From Balneolaceae bacterium SMO_bin1 (lineage in GTDB: Bacteria > Bacteroidota > Rhodothermia > Balneolales > Balneolaceae): a DNA stretch of 6,460 bases. Of this stretch, positions 1 through 6,026 are shown one piece after another (the stretch's first letter is position 1; each line of letters starts with the position of its first letter). Under the pieces are notes generated by a model, which saw only the letters and a list, made by a program, of their open reading frames with translations, searched no databases and was not told the origin of the DNA. The stretch covers positions 1 through 6,460 of the forward strand of contig NNSL01000237.1 in the NCBI GenBank assembly GCA_003123965.1. The letters are read 5' to 3'. The position numbers and the translations under genes were made by a program.

Positions 1-489
1 GGCCACCTGGAAAAACTTGAGCCAAGCAGGGGGCGTGCAGTGCTGTAAAACCGCTGATCTCACCAAATTTTTAAGATGGCCATGCTCTTCTACCGAACCC
101 GGCATGCTCAGGTGACTTCTGCCAGCCTGAAAATATTGGGCCGCTGTTTTCAGATAATTCTTGATGACCTGCCGCATAAAGTGCCGATCACTCTGTAATC
201 GTTCTGCGGTAAGTGGCAGGTGCTTGCCTTCTCCTGATGTGCCGGCCGAAACGGCGAACTGCTGAACACTTCCGGGCCAGAAAATATCTTCTTGGCCTTC
301 TTTTAAGCGCACTATATCATCGCTGATTTGTGAGTAGGAGTGTACAGGTACCTGTGCTGTAAATTCCTGATAAGAATTAATATCGCTGAAACTGTACTGT
401 TTCCCATACTCGGTATCAGACGCAATGTGCAAAAGTTGCTGCAACTCTTGCCATTGTTCTCTTTTTGTCTGCTGTTGATAGGATTTCAT
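1..489 (-). CDS. GH3-family adenylating enzyme (acyl/amino acid synthetase-like), N-terminal part; continues past the left edge
   Basis: 163 codons are visible, open to the window edge; bacterial GH3 proteins are usually about 500 residues, so about one third is present. The start of the enzyme fits GH3: residues about 23-35 (ASDTEYGKQYSF) match the family's T-E-F-G-K-x-Y-x-F segment. A V-P-V-x-x-Y motif follows, then I-x-x-D near 60, W-P-G near 76-78, and a phosphate-binding loop VSAGTSGEGKHLPLT near 86-100, equivalent to the SSGTT...KFIPVT loop of GH3/ANL enzymes. GH3 enzymes adenylate a carboxylate and, in plants, conjugate it to amino acids; the substrate of bacterial members is mostly unknown. 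ATG 489 is the only usable start, because an in-frame TAG lies just upstream at 502-504. No good Shine-Dalgarno precedes it, and the N-terminus looks about 20 residues shorter than is common in the family. The gene lies directly behind the citrate synthase terminator, so it probably needs its own promoter or read-through. Confidence 0.8.
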   Translation of the reverse strand, partial: MKSYQQQTKREQWQELQQLLHIASDTEYGKQYSFSDINSYQEFTAQVPVHSYSQISDDIVRLKEGQEDIFWPGSVQQFAVSAGTSGEGKHLPLTAERLQSDRHFMRQVIKNYLKTAAQYFQAGRSHLSMPGSVEEHGHLKNLVRSAVLQHCTPPAWLKFFQVA

Positions 490-513
490 TCCGAGTTTAA
501 ACTAGGAGGTCAT

Positions 514-540
514 AAAAAAAGCCCCGACGGAATCGAGGCT
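514..540 (-). terminator. Rho-independent terminator of the citrate synthase gene
   Basis: Read on the minus strand, an 8-bp stem (AGCCTCGA, 540-533, pairing with TCGGGGCT, 527-520, one G-T wobble) closes a 5-base loop and is followed directly by a run of seven T (520-514). It begins 23 bases after the citrate synthase stop, which is a doubled TAA. Position, stem and T-run together make this a standard intrinsic terminator. On the plus strand the same hairpin is followed only by TTCTTTAAT, and no plus-strand gene needs it. Confidence 0.85.
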
Positions 541-563
541 TCTTTAATAGAATGGGGTATTTA

Positions 564-1715
564 TTATCGCTCTTCTACAGGTACCCAATCGAGATTCATT
601 TCGCCGGTGTAAAGGGCACGCGGACGAACGAGTCGATTGTTTTCAGCCTGTTCAATGTAATGGCCCGTCCAGCCAGAGACGCGGCTCATGGCAAATATAC
701 AGGTGTAAAGATCCGGTTTAATTCCCATAGAGTAATAAACCGTGGCTGAAAAGAAATCAACATTGGGGTCAATATCTTTTTCGCTCTTCATGGTTTCAAG
801 AATGGCCTCAGACCACTCATAAAGTTTCTCGTGACCAGTTTCCTTAGAAAGCCGTTTAGACTCTTTGCGGAGCAAGCGTGCACGCGGGTCCATGGTTTTA
901 TACACGCGGTGACCAAAGCCCATAATTTTCTTTTTACCTTCCAGGGCTTTTTGGGTGTATTCTACCGGATCGTCGCCCTTATCATCAATCTCGAGCAGCA
1001 TGTTCATAACCTGCTGATTGGCACCACCATGCAGTGGTCCTTTAAGTGCACCGATAGAGCCGGTAACAGCCGAGAACATATCGGACTCAGTTGAGCATAT
1101 AGCGCGGCCGGTAAAGGTTGAAGCATTCATACCGTGCTCAGCGTGCAGAATCAGGCAGAGATCCATAGTTTTTTCGGCCTGTTCACCGGGTTTTTCACCG
1201 TTAAGCATGTAAAGAAAGTTGAATGCTGTGCTTTCAGAATCCAACGGTTCAACAATATCTTTACCGTTGCGAATCCGGTCAAAGGCAGCTACGATGGTCG
1301 GCATTTTAGCCGTAATAGAAATGGCTTTATTGATACGAAATTCCTTGGCCTTGTCCGTATTAACTTCGTGTGAATCAGCCAGCATAGAAACAGCCGTGCG
1401 CAGTACCGCCATTGGTTCTGCTGTGTCTGATGTTTCTCGTATGTAGTTCAAGACCGGCTCGGGCAGCGAACGTGATTGCTGAAGCTTTTCGGTGAGTTCA
1501 TCTAATTCTTGTTGATTGGGCAGCCGGTCATTCCAAAGAAGAAAGCACACTTCTTCAAAAGAGGCGTTTTCGGCCAGCGTTTCAATACTGTAGCCGGCAT
1601 AAATAAGCTCACCTTTTTGACCGTCAATGAAACTTTTAGTCGTACTAAAAGCGACGATGCCTTCAAGCCCTTTATTAATGTGGGGATACTTTTCTGAATC
1701 AAATTCTTCGGCCAT
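564..1715 (-). CDS. gltA: Citrate synthase
   Basis: 383-residue citrate synthase, which condenses acetyl-CoA with oxaloacetate to citrate at the entry of the TCA cycle, in the cytoplasm. The expected catalytic residues are visible: His229 in GPLHGGANQ, His269 in GFGHRVYKTMDPRAR, and Asp320 in NVDFFSATVYYSMG. Further conserved blocks are HAEHGMNAST (191-200) and the substrate-binding Arg345 in SRVSGWTGH. The N-terminal GLEGIVAFST...IDGQKGELIYAGY segment is also typical. The length fits the short Bacillus CitZ/archaeal-like form rather than the ~427-residue proteobacterial form, so NADH-inhibited hexameric regulation is not expected (inference). The ATG at 1715 follows a strong Shine-Dalgarno, AGAGGAGA (1728-1721), at good spacing. 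The gene has its own promoter upstream and a terminator downstream, so it is probably monocistronic. A 2-methylcitrate synthase is a close relative that sequence alone does not fully exclude, but no other propionate-pathway gene is present here. Confidence 0.95.
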   Translation of the reverse strand: MAEEFDSEKYPHINKGLEGIVAFSTTKSFIDGQKGELIYAGYSIETLAENASFEEVCFLLWNDRLPNQQELDELTEKLQQSRSLPEPVLNYIRETSDTAEPMAVLRTAVSMLADSHEVNTDKAKEFRINKAISITAKMPTIVAAFDRIRNGKDIVEPLDSESTAFNFLYMLNGEKPGEQAEKTMDLCLILHAEHGMNASTFTGRAICSTESDMFSAVTGSIGALKGPLHGGANQQVMNMLLEIDDKGDDPVEYTQKALEGKKKIMGFGHRVYKTMDPRARLLRKESKRLSKETGHEKLYEWSEAILETMKSEKDIDPNVDFFSATVYYSMGIKPDLYTCIFAMSRVSGWTGHYIEQAENNRLVRPRALYTGEMNLDWVPVEER

Positions 1716-1762
1716 TCTATTCTCCTCTGATTAATTAAATATTTTCTTAAATAATGGATTCA

Positions 1763-1791
1763 ATTATACGAAAATCGCGATTTAATTTCAT
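1763..1791 (-). promoter_or_regulatory. Probable sigma70-type promoter of the citrate synthase gene, with a palindrome in the spacer
   Basis: On the minus strand a perfect -10 hexamer TATAAT (1768-1763) lies 17 bases downstream of ATGAAA (1791-1786), a 4/6 match to TTGACA. Transcription would start near 1756, giving a leader of about 40 nt that includes the Shine-Dalgarno. The spacer contains a perfect 12-bp palindrome, AAATCGCGATTT (1772-1783), a candidate operator. A second possible promoter lies upstream: TTGAGT (1827-1822), an 18-base spacer, then TAAAAT (1803-1798). The rest of the 182-base gap between mazG and this gene is AT-rich and shows no open reading frame. Confidence 0.6.
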
Positions 1792-1897
1792 GTACGCATT
1801 TTACACTTCAATAGTTACTTAACTCAACGCGTATATAACTGCCAGCGTTTACGTTTTTCAGTTGTTTTAATAACATAACCGTAACATGATGCTGCAC

Positions 1898-2680
1898 TTA
1901 CGTAAAGTCTTTGGCTTCCTGCCAGTAGGCTTCCATTTGCTCCAGCGAAACATCGGCAAAAGTTTGCCCGCGATCTTTTAGTTGCTCTTCAATATACTGG
2001 AACCGTTTTCGAAATTTCTTATTGGTGATGCGCAGTGCGTCCTCGGCCTGCAAGTCAAGGAATCGTCCGGCGTTAACCACAGAAAACAGAAAGTCGCCAT
2101 ATTCTTCGGCTACGTCCTTGCGATCTGCGGACTCATCGTGATAGATTTCCTTAAATTCATCCAGCTCTTCCTGAAGTTTACTCCATAACTGTTCTTTCCC
2201 GTTTGTCGACTTTTTCCAGTCAAAACCCACGTTACCTGCTTTTTCCTGCATGCGTTGGGCTCTAATGAGGGCCGGGAGGTGTGGCGGGATACCTTCTAGC
2301 ACCGACGATCGGCCTTCTTTCATCTTTAGCGACTCCCAGTTTTCAGCTACCTCTTGCTCCGATTTTACTTCCGTATCGCCAAACACATGGGGATGCCGAC
2401 GGATTAACTTTTCCTGGATGGAGTAAATGACATCCTCAATGCTGAAATCTTCCGTTTCGGTCGCCATGCGGCTGTGAAATACCACGTGCAGGAGCAGATC
2501 ACCCAGCTCTTTTTTTAGCTCTTCGAAATCCTCTTCATCAATAGCCTCAACGGCCTCGTAGGCCTCTTCAATTAAATTATCCTTGATACTTTCGTGTGTT
2601 TGTTCGCGATCCCAGGGACATTCTTTTCGAAGAATAGAAACAATTTTAACGAGGTCAGAAAACTTTTTTGATGGTTCCAT
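1898..2680 (-). CDS. mazG: Nucleoside triphosphate pyrophosphohydrolase MazG
   Basis: 260 residues, close to E. coli MazG (263). MazG hydrolyses NTPs and dNTPs to monophosphates and pyrophosphate, clearing damaged nucleotides and, in E. coli, affecting ppGpp signalling. Both tandem MazG domains are visible. The N-terminal one has CPWDREQTHESI (21-32), the metal-binding EExxE (Glu38, Glu39, Glu42) and ExxD (Glu58, Asp61 in KKELGDLLL), then the typical RRHPHVFGD (94-102). The C-terminal domain, the catalytic one in E. coli, has QEELDEF (Glu171, Glu172, Glu175) and AEEYGDFLFSVVN (Glu192, Glu193, Asp196), so it looks active. The ATG at 2680 gives the usual N-terminus, although no strong Shine-Dalgarno precedes it. 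It sits 118 bases downstream of maf on the same strand, another nucleotide-cleaning enzyme, and may be co-transcribed with it. Confidence 0.94.
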   Translation of the reverse strand: MEPSKKFSDLVKIVSILRKECPWDREQTHESIKDNLIEEAYEAVEAIDEEDFEELKKELGDLLLHVVFHSRMATETEDFSIEDVIYSIQEKLIRRHPHVFGDTEVKSEQEVAENWESLKMKEGRSSVLEGIPPHLPALIRAQRMQEKAGNVGFDWKKSTNGKEQLWSKLQEELDEFKEIYHDESADRKDVAEEYGDFLFSVVNAGRFLDLQAEDALRITNKKFRKRFQYIEEQLKDRGQTFADVSLEQMEAYWQEAKDFT

Positions 2681-2798
2681 GTATTGCTGAATTAAATGTC
2701 TCAGATTAAAGGTTTAGGTACTAGTCCATAGATCAACTAAATCCTGGTTCCGAGGGCCTTTCTTCAAAAAAGACCTATATCATTACGAATGGTTTAAT

Positions 2799-3428
2799 TT
2801 ATGGTTGGGGTAGCTCAAAAAGTTCAGGAGCAAAATCCATTAGTTGATTATATAGCGCATGCACAGGCAGGCCAACAATGGTGTAGTAATCACCCTTAAT
2901 ACGTTTAACAAAAACGGCGCCCCAATCGTCCTGAATGCCGTACGCCCCAGCCTTATCCATAGGGCTGCCTCCGGCCACATAGTTATCAATGGCACTGGGG
3001 TCCAGGTTTCCAAAAGTAACTTCTGTGGATTCAGCGAAGGTACGCTCGCGCTCAATTTCCGCATTTCCGTTGGTTTTGATGAGAGCTACTCCCGTAAATA
3101 CTTCATGCGTTGAATTGCTTAGAGAGTGCAATAACTGCTTGGCATGATCTGTGTTTTGGGGTTTGCCGAGGATTTGGCCCTCATGTACTACAATGGTATC
3201 GGCCCCAATGATGACTGCATTTTTTGATTTTTTGGCAATATCCCGCGCTTTACGCAGTGCAAGTTCTTCAACGATTTCGCTAGGTGGCAATTGTTGGTCA
3301 ATATTTTCAGCTACTGTACTGGGTTGAACACGAAATGGTATATCGAAAATCTGGAGCAGCTTTTTGCGCCGTGGGCTCGCAGATGCCAAAATTAGCACAC
3401 TCGATTGATTTTTTGGGGTACGGGTCAA
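2799..3428 (-). CDS. maf: Maf-family nucleotide pyrophosphatase (dTTP/UTP pyrophosphatase type)
   Basis: Maf proteins hydrolyse canonical or modified NTPs to NMP and pyrophosphate, acting as house-cleaning enzymes. With the start used here the protein has 209 residues; the family is about 190-200. Motifs: LILASASPRRKKLL (12-25) holds the nucleotide-binding Ser-Pro-Arg-Arg; IIGADTIVV (73-81) holds the catalytic Asp77; LGKP is at 87-90; MDKAGAYGIQ (156-165) is followed by KGDYYTIVGLP. The last two resemble the YhdE-type dTTP/UTP pyrophosphatase subgroup (inference). The start is uncertain. The frame is open to 3539, but anything before about residue 11 is unlike the family. TTG 3428 was chosen because GAGGA (3437-3433) lies 4 bases upstream. 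Alternatives are ATG 3482 (adds 18 residues, poor ribosome site) and GTG 3398 (199 residues, starting right at the LILASASPRR motif). mazG follows 118 bases downstream. Confidence 0.92.
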   Translation of the reverse strand: MTRTPKNQSSVLILASASPRRKKLLQIFDIPFRVQPSTVAENIDQQLPPSEIVEELALRKARDIAKKSKNAVIIGADTIVVHEGQILGKPQNTDHAKQLLHSLSNSTHEVFTGVALIKTNGNAEIERERTFAESTEVTFGNLDPSAIDNYVAGGSPMDKAGAYGIQDDWGAVFVKRIKGDYYTIVGLPVHALYNQLMDFAPELFELPQP

Positions 3429-3545
3429 AAAGTCCTCAATTTTTGTTAAACTTAAAGCGTTGAAAATAAACAGAATACTCATAAAGTTTGTAGATCCATT
3501 CAGATCAATGGCCAAAAAAGTAAAAATAATTTTCGACAAGGCTCC
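3429..3545. promoter_or_regulatory. Divergent intergenic region between maf and the membrane-protein operon
   Basis: About 117 AT-rich bases separate the chosen maf start from the first gene of the plus-strand operon, so promoters for both directions should lie here. I see only weak candidates. For maf, TTGATC and TTTATG are 17 bases apart on the minus strand (about 3508-3480). For the operon, a TTG near 3461 lies about 19 bases before TAAAGTTTG, one base off the Bacteroidota -7 consensus TAnnTTTG. If maf starts at one of its upstream alternatives this region shrinks. Confidence 0.35.
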
Positions 3546-3761
3546 ATGGTTTTTGAATCATTTAATTACAAGCTGCTTGCTCTGGGTTTGATACTTATTA
3601 CAGCCGGTTTCACAGCCATGTATCTCGAAAATGAGATAAGCGGCGTTATATCACTGTTCATTTCTCCAATTGTTATTATGGCCGGCTATGTAACAATTAT
3701 CTTTTCTATCATGATGCATGGCTCCAATAATCAATCACCCGAAAGCCGGGGCGCAAACTGA
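3546..3761 (+). CDS. Small two-helix membrane protein of unknown function (DUF3098-like pattern)
   Basis: 71 residues with two predicted transmembrane helices: about 9-27 (KLLALGLILITAGFTAMYL) and about 33-57 (isoleucine/valine-rich, ending IIFSIMMHG). A short acidic linker lies between them and a polar tail (NNQSPESRGAN) follows. The layout, with one helix after a Tyr-Lys and a second containing S-P-I-V-I-M-A-G-Y, resembles small DUF3098-type proteins of Bacteroidota (L-A-P-I-x-V-L-I-G-F). This is pattern memory, not a search result, and no biochemical function is claimed. The ATG at 3546 has a modest AAGG upstream. The gene ends 3 bases before the GTG start of the DUF92 gene, so it is the likely first gene of a three-gene membrane operon, divergent from maf. 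Confidence 0.7.
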   Translation: MVFESFNYKLLALGLILITAGFTAMYLENEISGVISLFISPIVIMAGYVTIIFSIMMHGSNNQSPESRGAN

Positions 3762-3764
3762 TAC

Positions 3765-4575
3765 GTGGATCGATTATTAAATTATATCTTTCTACTTTTA
3801 TTGATTTACATATTCGCGCTCTGGGCGCCGGCTAGTATTCACGGCACTATTGCCCTGGGTTTAGGCATAGCTTTTATCTTTAGTGCTGTCGCTTTTATTT
3901 TTAAATGGTTGAAGTATGGATGGCGCTGCTGCCGCAACCGTTATAGGGGCAGTAACATTTGGGCTTGGCGGCTGGCCCACCATTATTGCTCTTCTTTTTT
4001 TCTTTTTAAGTAGTTCAGTCATCTCTCTTAGATCAAACTCAAAAAGGGTTCAAGACAGCCGCAGAAGCGGTAAGCAAGTGTGGGCCAACGGATTTTGGGT
4101 TGTGTGTTGGCTTATGGCGGGTATACTCACAAATAGTACCATCTGCTGGTTAGCGGCTAACGCTGCCATTGCGGCCGCAACTGCCGACACCTGGGCTACC
4201 GAACTGGGCAGTCGTCGTTTCAAGATGGCAACTTACAAGGCATTCTCACTTAAAAAGGTAACGCCCGGAACCGATGGCGGAATAAGTCTGATGGGGTTGA
4301 TTGCTTCACTGGCGGCCAGCTTTTGTATAGGGAGTATTGTGTGGCGTGGGTTTTCTACTGGCATAACTTGGTTTACATTTATTATATTCGCCGGGGTTGC
4401 AGGTTCGCTGTTCGATTCTTATTTAGGAGCGACACTCCAGGGCACGAAAAAAACATTTGCGGTGCCGCGCTTTCGTTGGCAACAGGAAATTCATGTAAAT
4501 AATAATTTGGTGAACTGGATGGCCACAGGCATGGGTTCACTGCTGATTCTAATTTTAAATTTGCTTTTTCTATGA
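3765..4575 (+). pseudogene. DUF92 (TIGR00297-type) integral membrane protein, interrupted by an apparent one-base frameshift
   Basis: Two overlapping reading frames together make one DUF92 protein. Frame A (GTG 3765, open to 4013) supplies two N-terminal helices (about residues 5-20 and 29-46, ending FIFKWLK); after about 3914 it becomes a non-membrane Arg/Cys-rich shadow. Frame B (ATG 3916 to TGA 4573-4575, 219 codons) supplies the rest. Its motifs are MDGAAAATVIGAVTFGLGGW (family pattern L-x-G-A-x-A-A...FGLGGW), FFFLSSSVIS, AAATADTWATELGS, VTPGTDGGISLMG and GSLFDSYLGATLQG, ending VNNNLVNWMATGMGS. Removing one base near 3915 joins WLK to MDGA and gives 269 residues, normal for DUF92. The family includes plant VTE6 (phytyl-phosphate kinase, tocopherol synthesis); the role in non-phototrophs is unknown. 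The gene begins 3 bases after the previous gene and overlaps the symporter start by 4 bases. If the shift is real, only a truncated protein from 3916 might be made. Confidence 0.82.
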
Positions 4576-5874
4576 GATGGTATAAAAAATTACACTGGCA
4601 AATCATTATTGGTTTAATTCTTGGGTTGATTTGGGGTTTGATTGCCAGTTTAACAGGGCTTGTAGATTTTACCACCGAGTATATTCAGCCCGTTGGTACC
4701 ATTTTCATCAATTTACTGAAGCTGATTGCAGTGCCGCTGGTCTTGGCATCGTTAGTGGTAGGGGTTACCAATCTGAATGATATTGCCAAACTATCACGCA
4801 TGGGCCTTAAAACCATTGGGTTTTATGTTGTAACCACCATTTTTGCTATTACCATCGGCTTAACGGTGGTAAATTTAATGCAGCCCGGTGATGCCCTGCC
4901 AAAGGAGACCCAGCAAACCTTGATGAGCAACTACCAGCAGAACTTGGAAGGTTCGAGTGAAGAGGCTGAAGTAGTACAAGATCGCACCTTACTTGATTTT
5001 GTAGTAGATATTGTGCCTCAAAATGTTTTTGCAGCTACGTCTGATAATTCTAACATGCTGCAAGTAGTGATTTTTTGCAGTATTATTAGGCATCGGCATA
5101 ATTAGTATTCCCAAAGAAAAAGGGTCTTATCTCATAAACTTTTTTGATTCACTAAATGACGTCATTATAAAGATTGTAGACTTTATTATGCTGCTGGCAC
5201 CGTACGGGGTATTTGCGCTTATGGCCGGTGTTATTGTGGAGTTGGCCGGCGATGATTTAAGTCAGGCTCTTGATCTGCTCGGTGCCCTCGGTTGGTATTG
5301 TCTTGCGGTACTTATTGGCTTGTTCCTGCACGTAATGATCGTGTATTCAGGATTATTTAAATTATTTAGCAATATGAAGCTGAGCGATTTTTTCCGCGCT
5401 ATTCGTCCGGCTATGCTGCTGGGTTTCAGTACCAGTTCAAGCTCTGCCACGCTACCTGTTACCATGGACCGTGTTGAAAATAATGCCGGAGTAGATGAAG
5501 AAGTTTCCAGTTTTGTGCTGCCCGTTGGTGCCACAATTAACATGGACGGAACCAGTTTATATCAGGCCGTAGCTGCTGTGTTTATTTCGCAGGCACTGGG
5601 GCTTGATTTGACGATCATTCAGCAATTGTCAATTGTATTTACCGCCTTACTTGCATCTATTGGATCGGCCGGTGTGCCCGGAGCCGGTATTATTATGCTG
5701 GTAATTGTGCTTCAGGCTATTAATGTGCCGGTAGAAGGAATTGCCCTTATTCTGGGCGTAGATCGTATTCTGGACATGTGCCGTACAGCCGTGAATATTA
5801 CTGGTGATGCTGCTGTAGCAGTGGCGGTGGCTTCAACTGAAGGACTATTGGGAGAGATGCACTTTGATGACTAG
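4572..5874 (+). pseudogene. DAACS-family dicarboxylate/acidic amino acid:cation symporter (GltP/DctA type), interrupted by an apparent one-base frameshift
   Basis: The first part runs from ATG 4572 to the stop at 5103-5105. The rest continues in the next frame from about 5077 to TAG 5872-5874. Dropping one T from the six-T run 5071-5076 joins NMLQVVIF to AVLLGIGIISIPKEKG and gives 433 residues, normal for this sodium- or proton-coupled uptake family of the inner membrane. All signature elements are in the joined protein. These are the serine-rich hairpin STSSSSATLP (about 286-295), the cation-site NMDGT (323-327), the second hairpin GSAGVPGAG (364-372), and DMCRTAVNITGD (401-412). Arg404 there corresponds to GltPh Arg397, which binds the substrate side-chain carboxylate, and Asp401 to Asp394. 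This favours glutamate, aspartate or C4-dicarboxylates. The start overlaps the DUF92 stop as ATGA, so translation is probably coupled. The long acidic loop (about 115-137) is typical. Confidence 0.92.
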
Positions 5875-5935
5875 AAAGGGAGCTCGCCTTTAAGTCTAAG
5901 CTTAAGACAGAGATGGCATTAAAAATTTTGAATTT

Positions 5936-5980
5936 AGGCCAAAAAAAGCTTAATTGGAATTACTGAGGCCTTTATTTCTT
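5936..5980 (+). terminator. Weak candidate terminator after the symporter gene
   Basis: AGGCC (5936-5940) can pair with GGCCT (5967-5971), with a smaller AATT/AATT hairpin inside the loop, followed by a T-rich stretch (TTTATTTCTT). The outer stem is only 5 bp and the loop is long, so this is tentative. Elsewhere in the 152-base gap (5875-6026) there is another short inverted repeat (AAAGG...CCTTT, 5875-5891) right after the stop, and no open reading frame. Confidence 0.3.
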
Positions 5981-6026
5981 AAAACTAAAAGACTTATTTA
6001 TTCGAGTTTATAGCTACTGAATACTT

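Noticed and set aside
505..511. A perfect plus-strand Shine-Dalgarno sequence (AGGAGGT)
   Set aside because: No start codon follows at usable distance on the plus strand. On the minus strand it is just ACCTCCT in the short GH3 leader, and I see no partner supporting a regulatory role.
340..749. Plus-strand open frames of 90 and 65 codons across the GH3 start and the end of the citrate synthase gene
   Set aside because: They lie opposite clear minus-strand genes and the terminator, show no family motif, and are shadow frames.
831..1697. Several open frames (62-87 codons, plus strand, and one of 66 codons, minus strand) within the citrate synthase gene
   Set aside because: All are overlapped by a motif-complete citrate synthase and have no independent support.
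2755..2775. Minus-strand hairpin GGTCTTT/AAAGGCC between maf and mazG
   Set aside because: A 7-bp stem with one wobble is possible, but it is followed by CTCGGAACC rather than a T-run, so I do not call it a terminator. Attenuation would be speculation.
2840..3113. Open frames of 74 and 84 codons on both strands inside maf
   Set aside because: They are shadows of maf, which carries all expected motifs in its own frame.
4382..4675. Minus-strand 97-codon frame across the DUF92/symporter junction
   Set aside because: It is antisense to two well-supported genes, with a proline/asparagine-rich composition and no recognisable motif.
5065..5085. Programmed -1 ribosomal frameshift at the T-run
   Set aside because: The frame change needed is +1 (or -2), not -1, and the codons ATT TTT TGC do not form an X-XXY-YYZ slippery heptamer in the original frame.
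5262..5543. Minus-strand 93-codon frame inside the symporter gene
   Set aside because: It is the antisense shadow of the serine-rich hairpin region, with low-complexity composition.
5894..5908. Imperfect palindrome GTCTAAGCTTAAGAC downstream of the symporter
   Set aside because: It has one bulged base, no T-run and no associated promoter; short palindromes are expected by chance in an AT-rich gap.
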